This document shows positions 1 through 8,928 of a stretch of DNA of 64,000 nucleotides, piece after piece. The DNA comes from Psychrobacillus sp. FSL K6-2836 (GTDB lineage Bacteria; Bacillota; Bacilli; Bacillales_A; Planococcaceae). The stretch covers positions 1,116,001-1,180,000 of the forward strand of contig NZ_JBBOOM010000001.1 of the NCBI RefSeq assembly GCF_038003085.1. The letters are read 5' to 3'. Position 1 is the first letter of the stretch, and each line of letters starts with the position of its first letter. The notes beneath the pieces are model-generated. The model ran no database searches. It was given only the letters and a program-made list of their open reading frames with translations, and was not told the DNA's origin. The translations under genes and the position numbers were made by a program.

Positions 1-926
1 ATCATGTCGATTAGGTGAGTAGTTGCGAGTTTCCCCAATTCATAAATTGGTTGTTCAATCGTACTAATTTCAGGGTCCACCATTTGAGTTAGTTGAATTC
101 CATCAAATCCAATAATCGCTATTTCTTCTGGCACTTGAATATTCATTTGCTTTAACGTTTTTAGTCCACCGATTGCCATAAGATCGTTTCCGAAAAAAAT
201 ACCATCACAATCTCTATGATCATTCAATAACTGTTTTATGAGCTTTTGACCACTTTCTAAAGAGAAATCACCTTCATAAATGCATTCTTCCTGAAAAGGA
301 AGATATCGTTTCATCGCTTCTCGGTAGCCTTTCAGCCTCTCTGAGGAAGAAGGATAAGAGCTTGGTCCACTTATATGGGCAATTTTCTTACAACCTACCT
401 CGATTAAATGCTCCACTGCGAGTTTAGCCCCTTCGCTGTTATCCACGCCGAAGGAATTATTTTCATCATCACCTACCGCACGGTCAATACGAACAAAAGG
501 TAGATTCATATTCTCCATCCCTTTTAATACCTCTCCAGTGAATTGAAAGGACCCCAAAATCAAACCATCGATAAATCGACTTTCAAGACTTCTCCAAAAA
601 CCGTTTGAATGAAGCAGCTCTTCTGGTGTATTTATTAAAAATAAGCTATAGCCTCTTGTTCTTGCAACGCCTTCAATGGCGACTACTAATTCGGGAAAGA
701 ATGGATTCGTGATATCTGGTATAATTAGTGCAATCGTATTCGTTTTTCCAATAGATAGACTCCTTGCTACTTCATTTGGCTTATAATCTAGTCGTTCCAT
801 TACTTCTTTAATTTTTTTCTCTGATTGCTCACTTAAATAGCCTTTGCCGTTTAGATATCTTGAAACAGTAGCGATGGATAAACCCGATTCTTTTGCTACA
901 TCTCTAATCGTTACATTTTTTTTCAC
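1..926 (-). CDS. LacI-family transcriptional regulator (3' end cut by the window edge)
   Basis: Transcription factor with an N-terminal LacI helix-turn-helix (VTIRDVAKESGLSIATVSRY, about residues 5-24) and a periplasmic-binding-protein-like sugar-sensing domain. The usual landmarks are present: ITNPFFPELV near residue 70, GVDNSEGAKLAVEHL in the middle, and GIFFGNDLMAIGGL and IIGFDGIQLTQM towards the end. About 308 codons are present; LacI proteins usually have 330-340, so roughly 25 residues are missing. The start is a GTG preceded by GGGAG at 11 bp; no ATG fits. It lies immediately downstream, on the same strand, of the ADP-ribosylglycohydrolase/ABC operon, and the likely promoter of that operon at 10409-10437 carries two palindromic LacI-type operators. 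Control of that operon by this protein is inferred from position. The effector is unknown. Confidence 0.9.
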   Translation of the reverse strand, partial: MKKNVTIRDVAKESGLSIATVSRYLNGKGYLSEQSEKKIKEVMERLDYKPNEVARSLSIGKTNTIALIIPDITNPFFPELVVAIEGVARTRGYSLFLINTPEELLHSNGFWRSLESRFIDGLILGSFQFTGEVLKGMENMNLPFVRIDRAVGDDENNSFGVDNSEGAKLAVEHLIEVGCKKIAHISGPSSYPSSSERLKGYREAMKRYLPFQEECIYEGDFSLESGQKLIKQLLNDHRDCDGIFFGNDLMAIGGLKTLKQMNIQVPEEIAIIGFDGIQLTQMVDPEISTIEQPIYELGKLATTHLIDM

Positions 927-959
927 GAAAGCTCAAACTCCCTGCCGAATTATGGTAAG

Positions 960-982
960 AAAACCAGGCAAAAAATGCCCGG
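960..982 (-). terminator. candidate intrinsic terminator of the 1104-10278 operon
   Basis: On the minus strand CCGGGCA and TGCCTGG pair (7 bp including one G-U) around a five-base T loop, followed by TTTTCTT. It lies about 120 bp beyond the stop of the 1104-3200 gene and just before the LacI gene. It could end the operon or only attenuate read-through into the regulator. Confidence 0.45.
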
Positions 983-1103
983 TATTTTAAGGTCAAAACC
1001 TGTTTTTAGCGTTTCCGAAGTGCTTTGGACAGACGTTTTGCTATAGAATCACCGAGTAAATTTTTAGTGAGTATCGGTTCCTATAGCGGTTGCCTGATCG
1101 TAC

Positions 1104-3200
1104 TCATCCTACTTCCTTCACTTTAAATGATGAGATATCTAGTTCTCCCTTATCTAAACATCCAATTCCAATCATTCCAGAAGTGATTTTGTCATCTTCA
1201 TATTCCAAAATAATTTCATCATCGATAGAAAACCGAATATTTTTCCCTTTATATTGAACCTGGAAACGATACTTTTCACCAATTCCCCAAATAAAGGGTA
1301 CGGTGATTAAACGTTCGTAACCAAAATCATTTAAGATCAAGGATACTTTGTCTACTCCATCAAATCCTACAAGATAATGTCGTTGAATTCCTTGCGCTCT
1401 AAAGATCATTTTGTGGCTATCACCGCTAACTGGATGAACGTCGAATTCTATAATTGCGTCTTTTGTATAGTAATTTCCTGTATAACTCGAACAATTCCCT
1501 TCAGATAAACATGTCATCTTGTCTCCATTTAACGACCACTTACCATTATGATGTGCAAATGGAGTAATACTAAGAAATTCAACAGCTTGCTTTGAAAAGT
1601 CTATAGTATATTCAGAGTTCCCAAAGATATGGAAATTTTTCAAATAGATTGCGCCAAATGCACGTTCGAGCGAAGTAGATGGACTCTCCAGAATATATCC
1701 AATTTCATCTATCAATGCTCCACTCGTATCTGGAATTGTAAATTGTACACTAATCCATCGATGATTCTCGAGTTCAATTTTTTCGAATATCATACATTCC
1801 TTTGTAAAGGTATTACGAATATATGGTCTGATAAAAATACCGGAGCCTTGCCATTTATCTAAATACATATCAACCGCCACTTGCTGACCGCTATATGCTT
1901 TAGGAGCGAAAGTTGGTTTATATTTTTCATCATTGAATTCTTCTCTTCGATAGAAAGGCTTATAAAATATTTTACTTTGACTATCCCCATACATCCGGTC
2001 AAAAATGACCTCCAACGATCCCTGTCCGACTTTATCGCTATGCTGAATAAATGCTTTAAAAGGATTGTCTGATTTGAACCCATGTGTAGATCCTTGAAGC
2101 TCAAAATCGAAGAAAACCTCTCCATTTTTCACTTTGTTTTGAAGGTTATCAGGCGGAGTTTCGCCGGCCATCTTATACCCTAATAGCGCGAGCTCTGCTG
2201 AAAACGTTGGAATATCCACAATATTTAAGTAGCCTGAGACACTGGAAGCAACGATACAATCGTTTACTGGTTTTCTATAATGGAGAGGAATACCCCGAGT
2301 ACCGCCGTATACACCAGTAATTGTCCCCACATTTCCAGCATTACAATCTGTATCCCATGCACACATTGTGGCAATTTCAATAGTTCTTGCAAAATCTCCA
2401 TTTCCATAAAGTAATGCTAAAATACATACCCCTGCATTCGGGATAATATGACATATTCCAGGATACTTATCATACCCCCATTCAGCTTCTAAATAATTGC
2501 GACATTCACGAAAGTCCTCTGGTTTCTGAAGATGAAATTCTAGAACTGCATTCACTACACTTGCATAAACTGACTCCTTGGGAATCACTGATAATCCTGC
2601 GTCTATTATTTCAGAAATGGAAGTTGCTGTGAAAGCTTTAGATATACATGCAGCCATAAATCTTGCACCGTAAAGACCTTCTTTATCATGAGAAACACTG
2701 GCAGCTATCTCCGCAAAATGAGCAGCTTTTTCAACATTTTGTGGGTATATTAACCCCCAGCTATCAATAAGAATTTGACCGCCTATTTGTTCTGCCAACA
2801 CAATTCCATTTTGCTCAACAGATCCTGATTTAGGAGCCTGGATCCCATTTTTTAAATTGAGGTAGGCGTTATGCTCTGTACTTATACCTTCTCCACCCCA
2901 CCAAATCATTCCAATGCCTTCCCGACAATAGTTCAACCATGCCTTCCCTACATCTTCTGCCCGAACTTCTCTATCCTTCGCATCATCATAGAGAGCTCGT
3001 ATAAAGAATAGAGGCCCGTTTGCATCATCGTCTGCAGAAAACATATTATAATCTTTAACGTATCCTTTAATGTCTCCATGGACTTGTAATATTCTTTCGA
3101 ATGTCCATTCTGTTGGTTCTAACGGTGCACCTAGTCTAATTCCAACGTTCATTCCCAAGAATCCCGCATACACCTTTTCCAAATAATTTTCATGTAACAC
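1104..3200 (-). CDS. ADP-ribosylglycohydrolase-fold protein with C-terminal beta-sandwich domains
   Basis: The N-terminal ~340 residues have the ARH/DraG fold signature: an acidic metal motif SADDDANGP near residue 57 and CAWDTDCNAGNVG near 285-297, matching the two Asp-rich motifs that hold the binuclear Mg site. The remaining ~340 residues look all-beta; the last part (SYTGNYYTKDAIIEFDV to the end) resembles LamG/DUF1080-type sugar-binding sandwiches. At 698 aa it is about twice a stand-alone ARH. There is no signal peptide, so it should act in the cytoplasm. A GTG start at 3200 is chosen because GGAG sits 8 bp upstream; an earlier in-frame GTG at 3209 would overlap that site. It follows a second ARH protein after 19 bp and shares an operon with an ABC importer and a ribokinase-like kinase, so it probably cleaves an imported glycoside rather than ADP-ribosyl-protein. 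The substrate is not known. Confidence 0.8.
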   Translation of the reverse strand: MLHENYLEKVYAGFLGMNVGIRLGAPLEPTEWTFERILQVHGDIKGYVKDYNMFSADDDANGPLFFIRALYDDAKDREVRAEDVGKAWLNYCREGIGMIWWGGEGISTEHNAYLNLKNGIQAPKSGSVEQNGIVLAEQIGGQILIDSWGLIYPQNVEKAAHFAEIAASVSHDKEGLYGARFMAACISKAFTATSISEIIDAGLSVIPKESVYASVVNAVLEFHLQKPEDFRECRNYLEAEWGYDKYPGICHIIPNAGVCILALLYGNGDFARTIEIATMCAWDTDCNAGNVGTITGVYGGTRGIPLHYRKPVNDCIVASSVSGYLNIVDIPTFSAELALLGYKMAGETPPDNLQNKVKNGEVFFDFELQGSTHGFKSDNPFKAFIQHSDKVGQGSLEVIFDRMYGDSQSKIFYKPFYRREEFNDEKYKPTFAPKAYSGQQVAVDMYLDKWQGSGIFIRPYIRNTFTKECMIFEKIELENHRWISVQFTIPDTSGALIDEIGYILESPSTSLERAFGAIYLKNFHIFGNSEYTIDFSKQAVEFLSITPFAHHNGKWSLNGDKMTCLSEGNCSSYTGNYYTKDAIIEFDVHPVSGDSHKMIFRAQGIQRHYLVGFDGVDKVSLILNDFGYERLITVPFIWGIGEKYRFQVQYKGKNIRFSIDDEIILEYEDDKITSGMIGIGCLDKGELDISSFKVKEVG

Positions 3201-3219
3201 GTGATTCACTCCAATTCAT

Positions 3220-4377
3220 TTATTCCGAGTCAAATAGACTGTTTCTCCTTTGATTTAGCGCAAGATCCTCTTTTATTATCATTTCTGCTACTTTAGTAAA
3301 TTGCTCTGCTAGAAGAGTGAAATTCGTTTTATTTGTTTCTTCCAATAGTTTTATATCTTCTTTCTTTATAACGCCAACACCTTGCATAGCTCCTAAAATA
3401 ACACCAGTCATCACACCGATGGAATCTGTATCTCTTCCAGAGTTTACACCGTCATAAATAGAAGTATAGAAGTCACCATCATTTAATACGATAAAGGCAA
3501 GTGCCATCGGAAGCTCTTCAATAGAAAATAACCTACTTGGTGTATAGTGGTTCGATGGAATACCAAGTTTCTCAAATTTTCGATGCACATCATCCTTCAT
3601 AGGTGAATACTTTTCCATCTTCTTCTGAAGGACTTGTATTACTTCATCCATGTCAGCATTTTTCGTTCGTAACTCTTTAGCTGCAGTTGTTAAATCTTGT
3701 ATTGCTTCCTTCGTTCCATCTTTAGCAAAGAATATCGCGGTTTCAATTATTTCACCGATTGTGATATTCGGTTCAAACGCTTTAGCAACACAGGCGGCTA
3801 ATACTCCAGCCGCCTCCAGTCCATAACTACTTTGATGACCCATCGCAAACAAAATCGCTTCATCATATGCAGCTTTTGGGTTACCTGCATTGACTATGCC
3901 AATAGGTGCAATATACATAGCTGCTCCACAGTTGACCATATTCCCTATGCCGCCTTCTCTTGGCTCACAGTTTGCTAACACATGTCTTATAAAAATATTT
4001 TTTTCCGGATAAAACAAACGATCAATAATCATTGCTTCTTTTCCAAACTCCGGAATGTATTGCTTTTTATACGCAATCTCTTTAATGAATTCATCGCCCA
4101 TGTCATACGCATCGAGATGTCTTTTCTTTGTCATATACACCTGTATCAATGCGTTTGTCATTAATGTATCATCTGTAATTATTCCATTCCCACGCATCCT
4201 CCCTAATCTGTCTTCTTCCGGGATATCTGCCTTATACCACTTTGTTTCTAGCGATTCTACACGGCCATATTGTTTTTTGATTTCTTGATAACTTAATTTT
4301 TCAATTGTTGCTCCCATTGCATCACCAAGTGCTGTTGATAGAAGAACTCCCTTTACTCGATCTTGAAAAGAAACCAT
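3220..4377 (-). CDS. ADP-ribosylglycohydrolase family protein
   Basis: A compact 385-residue ARH/DraG-family hydrolase. Visible landmarks are GVLLSTALGDAMGATIE at the N-terminus, the metal motif ITDDTLMTNAL near residue 67, GHQSSYGLEAAGVLAA near 185 and the second metal motif GVNSGRDTDSIGVMTG near 310. Family members hydrolyse N- or O-ribosyl bonds and use two Mg ions. Its start has GGGG 8 bp upstream. It lies 12 bp after the binding-protein gene and 19 bp before the larger ARH gene. In E. coli, yegU (ARH) sits beside yegT (a nucleoside-type transporter) and yegV (a PfkB kinase), a similar grouping and the main reason to suggest riboside catabolism here. Two ARH enzymes in one operon could act on different anomers or different substrates. 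Confidence 0.85.
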   Translation of the reverse strand: MVSFQDRVKGVLLSTALGDAMGATIEKLSYQEIKKQYGRVESLETKWYKADIPEEDRLGRMRGNGIITDDTLMTNALIQVYMTKKRHLDAYDMGDEFIKEIAYKKQYIPEFGKEAMIIDRLFYPEKNIFIRHVLANCEPREGGIGNMVNCGAAMYIAPIGIVNAGNPKAAYDEAILFAMGHQSSYGLEAAGVLAACVAKAFEPNITIGEIIETAIFFAKDGTKEAIQDLTTAAKELRTKNADMDEVIQVLQKKMEKYSPMKDDVHRKFEKLGIPSNHYTPSRLFSIEELPMALAFIVLNDGDFYTSIYDGVNSGRDTDSIGVMTGVILGAMQGVGVIKKEDIKLLEETNKTNFTLLAEQFTKVAEMIIKEDLALNQRRNSLFDSE

Positions 4378-4389
4378 TTATCTTACCCC

Positions 4390-5850
4390 TTACTTAATTG
4401 TTTCGTTAGCATATTCCGTAATTTCTGCTCCACCAGCCTCATTCCACTCTTTTACATAATCATCGAACTCGCTAACTGGTCGTTTTCCTGTAATAACATC
4501 TGCAGAGAAGTCTTTATAAATATTTTCCATCGCATCCCACTTGGAAACAAACTCCTCAGGGATTATGAAACTGTTATCAGGATTATAGAATTCATTTGCA
4601 AGGTCTCTTGAATTTTGTGCAGGTTCGCTTAATAATGGCGTAACAAGTGGTTTTTCAAGTTCAAAAGCCTCTGGTTCCCAAAATCTTGAGTACCATTCAT
4701 TGTAGTATTTTTCCGTTAACTCAGTTCCAGAATCTGTAATATTAAAATGTTCACCTTCAAAGCCAAGACGATCTAGTACTTGCCCCTCTGGACTAGCTAA
4801 ATAATCCAACACCTCAAAAGCCACGTCTTTGCTCTTAGATTGAGAAGATATCGCTAATCCACGAGATTCTTTCGTAATATCTGTAGCTATAAACCCTTGG
4901 TACTCCCCTTTTGCGGGTGGAAGTACGACAAGCTCAGCGTCCGCACCATTTACTTGTGTCATTTTCCCGTTATAAATGTCAATAACCTTCCCGTTTGTAC
5001 CGGTAATCACAGCTGCGTCGCCATCATAGAAGGCTTCTTCCTTTGTATCCCATTGCTTCGTTAAATACTGTGGATCCAATAATCCTTCTTCATATAATTG
5101 ATTGTAGAAAGTCAATTTCGCTTTCTCTTGCTCAGAAACTTTAGAATTTATATAACTTCCATCCTGTTCTAGCCAAGTTTGGTTCAAGCCAAAAGCCATT
5201 TTGAAAATAGTATCTAGTTCGGCAATATCTCCAGCTACCGTTACTGCATAAGATGGCTTACCACCGTCTGCATTTTGTACAACTTCTTTAAAGAATGTAT
5301 GATAGTTTTCAACTGTTGGGTCTACCATTAATGCATCTGAACTAGCAGCATTTTCGAACCAGTCTTTACGAATAACTGGTGTTTTCGAATCCAATGGTTT
5401 TATCCAAAGTAGGTATGGATAGTTTTTAATTCTTTCTTCGTTATGTGGTAGCATAATATCTTTGATATACTCGGATTTTTCAATATAAGGAGTTAGATCT
5501 TCTAGTAAATCCTGATTAGCTATTTGCTGATCTCCACCTTGGAAATATATTAAATCTGGAATATCCCCACTCATTAATAGTAGATTTAACTTTTCTGCAT
5601 AGTTACCTTGTGGCATTTCTACTAATTCAAACTTAACATTCAAATCTTTATCTTCCTTTAAAGCCTTTTCTAAGTTGGCAAAGTACTTAACCGCCACTGG
5701 ATTGGATGGGCCTTCATCTTTAAATACAACTTTTAGTGTAACTACCCCATCTTTATCGACTGTTGCATCACTCGCATCGTCTGAATCATTAGAGCAAGCT
5801 GCTGCAAAAATCATAACAAAAGCTAAAACCAATAAAAGCATCTTCTTCAT
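4390..5850 (-). CDS. CUT1-type ABC transporter solute-binding lipoprotein
   Basis: An extracellular sugar-binding protein of the LplA-like family (486 aa). The first 20 residues form a lipoprotein signal (MKKMLLLVLAFVMIFAAACS) with the lipobox AAAC, followed by an acidic linker and a solute-binding domain with YFQGGDQQIANQDLLEDLTP and a C-terminal WEPEAFELEKPLVTPLL segment. The start has GGGGG 7 bp upstream. Two permease genes lie directly upstream in the operon (5900-7696). No ATP-binding subunit is encoded nearby, which is normal for Bacillus LplABC-type systems that share an MsmX-like ATPase. The ligand is probably a glycoside that the neighbouring ARH enzymes then open. Confidence 0.9.
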   Translation of the reverse strand: MKKMLLLVLAFVMIFAAACSNDSDDASDATVDKDGVVTLKVVFKDEGPSNPVAVKYFANLEKALKEDKDLNVKFELVEMPQGNYAEKLNLLLMSGDIPDLIYFQGGDQQIANQDLLEDLTPYIEKSEYIKDIMLPHNEERIKNYPYLLWIKPLDSKTPVIRKDWFENAASSDALMVDPTVENYHTFFKEVVQNADGGKPSYAVTVAGDIAELDTIFKMAFGLNQTWLEQDGSYINSKVSEQEKAKLTFYNQLYEEGLLDPQYLTKQWDTKEEAFYDGDAAVITGTNGKVIDIYNGKMTQVNGADAELVVLPPAKGEYQGFIATDITKESRGLAISSQSKSKDVAFEVLDYLASPEGQVLDRLGFEGEHFNITDSGTELTEKYYNEWYSRFWEPEAFELEKPLVTPLLSEPAQNSRDLANEFYNPDNSFIIPEEFVSKWDAMENIYKDFSADVITGKRPVSEFDDYVKEWNEAGGAEITEYANETIK

Positions 5851-5899
5851 TTCATTTCCCCCTTTAGTTTGGTGTTACAATTCAACCTGAACTTACGAC

Positions 5900-6793
5900 T
5901 TAATCCTTTACCCCTCCTTCTAGTGTTCCTTTCGCATAATATTTAAGAATAAAAGGATAGAAAACAAGCAATGGAACGATGGAAATAATAATTGTTCCCG
6001 CTTGTAAAGAACCAAAATCTAGTGCTTGGACTTGCTCATAAGAAAGGACATTCTGTGCTCCTAAGAGAGTAGTATTGTCTCTTTCTACTACAAATTGCCG
6101 AAGAACTACTTGCAATGGCCATTTATTTGGGTCTGTTAAGTAAATCGTTGCGCGGAAATATTCGTTCCAATGATAGACTCCATAAAATAGTCCCAATGTA
6201 GCCAAACCTGGTTTGGATAGTGGTAACATAATTCGAGTAAAAATTCGAAAATGTCCTGCTCCATCGATTCTTGCTGCTTCCAAAATACCATCTGGTACTT
6301 CTTCAAAAAATCGCATTAGGATAAACAAATAAAAAATATTAATCGTTTTATATAGTAATAGAGAAGCATAAGTGTCAAGTAACCCTAAGTCTTTAACTAG
6401 AAGATATTCCGGGATGAGACCTGGCTCAAAAACCATAATCACTATTAAAAAGACAACAACAACTCGTTTACCTACAAATTCTGTCTTCGCTAAAACATAA
6501 GCAGCTAAAGCAGTCAGAAACAGATTTAAAGCAGTCCCGACAATTGTAAGAAAAAGGCTATTGAAAATACTTCTAACTATAAGTGGATTTGAAAATAACA
6601 CCTCATAATTGATAAATGAAAAACCTTTTGGAATAATATCCAACCCACTAAGTTTATGGACCTGTAAAGGGTCTGAGAAGGACATTGCTAAAAGATTCAA
6701 GATAGGAATTAGAATCATAAATGACAGGATTAACAAAATTGTAGAAATGATAAAGTGAGACCAAGTAAAGCGCTTAAAAAAACGTCGCATCAT
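5900..6793 (-). CDS. ABC transporter permease, LplC/YtcP type
   Basis: Carbohydrate ABC importer inner-membrane subunit (297 aa) with about six hydrophobic segments. The EAA loop, which contacts the ATPase, reads ILEAARIDGAGHFRIFTRIM near residue 190. PLQVVLRQFVVERDN in the last third is typical of LplC/YtcP proteins, as is the ending YYAKGTLEGGVKD. The ATG follows the stop of the preceding permease directly, with GGAG 8 bp upstream, so the two are translationally linked. It acts with the 6794-7696 permease and the 4390-5850 binding protein. Confidence 0.92.
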   Translation of the reverse strand: MMRRFFKRFTWSHFIISTILLILSFMILIPILNLLAMSFSDPLQVHKLSGLDIIPKGFSFINYEVLFSNPLIVRSIFNSLFLTIVGTALNLFLTALAAYVLAKTEFVGKRVVVVFLIVIMVFEPGLIPEYLLVKDLGLLDTYASLLLYKTINIFYLFILMRFFEEVPDGILEAARIDGAGHFRIFTRIMLPLSKPGLATLGLFYGVYHWNEYFRATIYLTDPNKWPLQVVLRQFVVERDNTTLLGAQNVLSYEQVQALDFGSLQAGTIIISIVPLLVFYPFILKYYAKGTLEGGVKD

Positions 6794-7696
6794 TTACCAT
6801 ACTCCTTTCCCCGTCAGCCTTTTCGATATAAAATGTGTGCTCAGTATTAAAACAACACCAATTACACCTTTAAAAAGACTGGCTGCCGTTGCATAAGCGT
6901 ATTGTCCATTGAGAATTCCGATACGGTAGACATATGTATCGAGAATATCGATTTTACTAATCGTAGAATCGTTAATCATATTGAATACTTGGTCAAACCC
7001 TGCATTCAAGAAGAAACCTAAATTTAGTATGAAAACGACTACGACTGTACTTAACAGTTGTGGAAACGTGATAAAACGCATTTGTTGTAAAGTAGAAGCT
7101 CCGTCTATACGTGCTGCTTCATACAAAGAAGGACTAATTTTCATAATAGCTGCAAGATAAATGATGGAATCCCATCCAGCACTTCTCCACATTTCCGAAA
7201 ATACTAGCACCCATCTGATATGATCTTTACTTGTCATATAATCTAGAGTTGGTAGTTGAAAAAAATTTCTGATGACATTTACGCCACCGCTATCAGGACT
7301 AAGTAAGCTAATCCATACTCCTGCAATAACTACCCATGAAAGGAAATGAGGTAAATAAATCACAGATTGTACGTATTTTCTAAATGGCCCATTTCTAAGT
7401 TCATTGATCATCAATGAAAGTATAATCGGGATTGGAAAAAAGAAAATTATCTTCATCGAACTAATAATAATCGTATTTTGTAATACATCAAAAAAAGCTG
7501 GAGAATCGAATAGTACTTTAAAATGCTTCAAACCGACCCAGATATTATCCCCAATAACACGGTAATCCTGAAAAGCGAGCTTCATGCCGATAATAGGGAT
7601 CACATTAAAAATGACAAAATATAATATGGCCGGAAAGAGCATCAAGTAAATGACCCAGTCTTTTTTAATTCTTTGGAATATCCCCTTCTGTGTCAT
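6794..7696 (-). CDS. ABC transporter permease, LplB type
   Basis: First membrane subunit of the importer (300 aa), with a cytoplasmic start, about six membrane segments (first near residues 15-38) and an EAA loop SLYEAARIDGASTLQQMRFI near 190. The motif YLPHFLSWVVIAGVW near 120 is characteristic of LplB-type permeases. Its start lies inside the end of the upstream kinase gene (32 bp overlap), pointing to coupled expression with the kinase. It is the expected partner of the 5900-6793 permease. Confidence 0.92.
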   Translation of the reverse strand: MTQKGIFQRIKKDWVIYLMLFPAILYFVIFNVIPIIGMKLAFQDYRVIGDNIWVGLKHFKVLFDSPAFFDVLQNTIIISSMKIIFFFPIPIILSLMINELRNGPFRKYVQSVIYLPHFLSWVVIAGVWISLLSPDSGGVNVIRNFFQLPTLDYMTSKDHIRWVLVFSEMWRSAGWDSIIYLAAIMKISPSLYEAARIDGASTLQQMRFITFPQLLSTVVVVFILNLGFFLNAGFDQVFNMINDSTISKIDILDTYVYRIGILNGQYAYATAASLFKGVIGVVLILSTHFISKRLTGKGVW

Positions 7697-8594
7697 GGAT
7701 TAGCTCCTTTTTAAAAATTTGATCTAAGTCTTTTCTATACGGCATGCCCGCTTGTGCACCCTTCTTCTGTACGGACAAGGCTGCAGCAATATTTCCAAAG
7801 CGGATACATTCGCTCAAATCCTTCCCTTCAGCTAGTGCAACAGCAAAGGCACCACAAAAAGTATCTCCAGCACCAGTTGTATCTACTGCTTGAACTGTTC
7901 GGGCTGGAACATTAACTATGCGACTCCCATCAAAAAATTTAACCCCTTCTTGACCGCATGTTATTACGAGCTTATTAGGAAATTTGCTCAATGCATCCTC
8001 CATCTTACTGTCTGACTGATCGAGAACCAAATGGTATTCATGTTCATTTGGAGTTAAATAAGTAATTTTCTCTAGAATGTCTTGTTTTATATGTTGAGAT
8101 GGGGCTGGATTCACAATAATTATCTTTTGGTTCTCATAGAGAATTGGTATAAGGTATTCAATCGTTTCCATTGGTATCTCCAGCTGGAAAATAAAAATAT
8201 CATGCTTCAAAATCTGTTCTAAGTGACTTTTTACATACTTCTCATTTGTATGGCTATTAGCTCCCGGAATTACAATGATTCGGTTTTCAGAATTACTAAT
8301 TTCAACGAAGGCTGCTCCTGTATGTGCGTTATTCACAGCGTTAAGAAAAGAAGTTTCTACGTTTTCCAGAAGAAAAGAATCCTTTGCAAAATTCCCATTG
8401 TCGTCATTACCGACAGAGCCAAAAAACGTGACCTGTGCTCCTAAACGAGAGGCAGCTACAGCCTGATTTGCACCCTTTCCTCCGAGTGCTCTAAAAAAGT
8501 TGTTTCCTAGTATTGTCTCACCTGTCTTAGGAAGCACATCTGCCTCCACAAAATAATCACTATTTATACTGCCGACCACTGCTATTTTTTTCAT
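7665..8594 (-). CDS. PfkB/ribokinase-family sugar kinase
   Basis: ATP-dependent sugar or nucleoside kinase (309 aa). The N-terminal PfkB motif is RALGGKGANQAVAASRLGA (residues ~35-53) and the C-terminal motif is DTTGAGDTFCGAFAVALAEG (~240-259), which holds the anion hole and catalytic Asp. GGKGANQAVA and NPAPSQ are ribokinase-like, so ribose is a fair first guess. The start has GGGTG 8 bp upstream. It lies 12 bp after the DUF4387 gene and overlaps the next permease gene by 32 bp. Together with two ARH-fold hydrolases it suggests import of a riboside, cleavage, then phosphorylation of the freed sugar. A nucleoside or another pentose as substrate cannot be excluded. Confidence 0.85.
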   Translation of the reverse strand: MKKIAVVGSINSDYFVEADVLPKTGETILGNNFFRALGGKGANQAVAASRLGAQVTFFGSVGNDDNGNFAKDSFLLENVETSFLNAVNNAHTGAAFVEISNSENRIIVIPGANSHTNEKYVKSHLEQILKHDIFIFQLEIPMETIEYLIPILYENQKIIIVNPAPSQHIKQDILEKITYLTPNEHEYHLVLDQSDSKMEDALSKFPNKLVITCGQEGVKFFDGSRIVNVPARTVQAVDTTGAGDTFCGAFAVALAEGKDLSECIRFGNIAAALSVQKKGAQAGMPYRKDLDQIFKKELIHDTEGDIPKN

Positions 8595-8606
8595 ATGTCT
8601 AACACC

Positions 8607-8918
8607 CTAATCTATTAGTATGTTCATCAATGGAGCATGCTGCTGTGCGCCATATACATCTCTATCTCCAATAGTTCCTGAAGAAACTTCCCTTAGAATT
8701 GTTATCTTTATGCCCATTGCAGGATCAAAAAACACAATATGACGGATATCACTTTCTGGAATGTTATAAAGACTACAGATCATCTCGGTTGTAATTTTAT
8801 TTGAATTTTTAACCCGCTGATATTTTTCAGCACTATCAAATAAAATATCCATTGTCAGTTCAAATGGTCCTGAATTTTTACTTCTTAATACCTTTGCGAT
8901 ATCAAATAACTTTTCCAT
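8607..8918 (-). CDS. DUF4387-family small protein
   Basis: A 103-residue protein of the DUF4387 type. It has an N-terminal KLFDIAKVLRSKNSGPFELT and a middle block ESDIRHIVFFDPAMGIKITI that I recognise as the family core. In other genomes DUF4387 is encoded beside, or fused to, AtuA-like DUF1446 proteins, and here it follows one after 10 bp. The ATG at 8918 is chosen because AGGAGGGGG precedes it; a TTG 24 bp further upstream lies before that ribosome site. Its biochemical role is not established; the pairing suggests it is a small subunit of the AtuA-like protein. Confidence 0.75.
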   Translation of the reverse strand: MEKLFDIAKVLRSKNSGPFELTMDILFDSAEKYQRVKNSNKITTEMICSLYNIPESDIRHIVFFDPAMGIKITILREVSSGTIGDRDVYGAQQHAPLMNILID

Positions 8919-8928
8919 TTTCCCCCTC

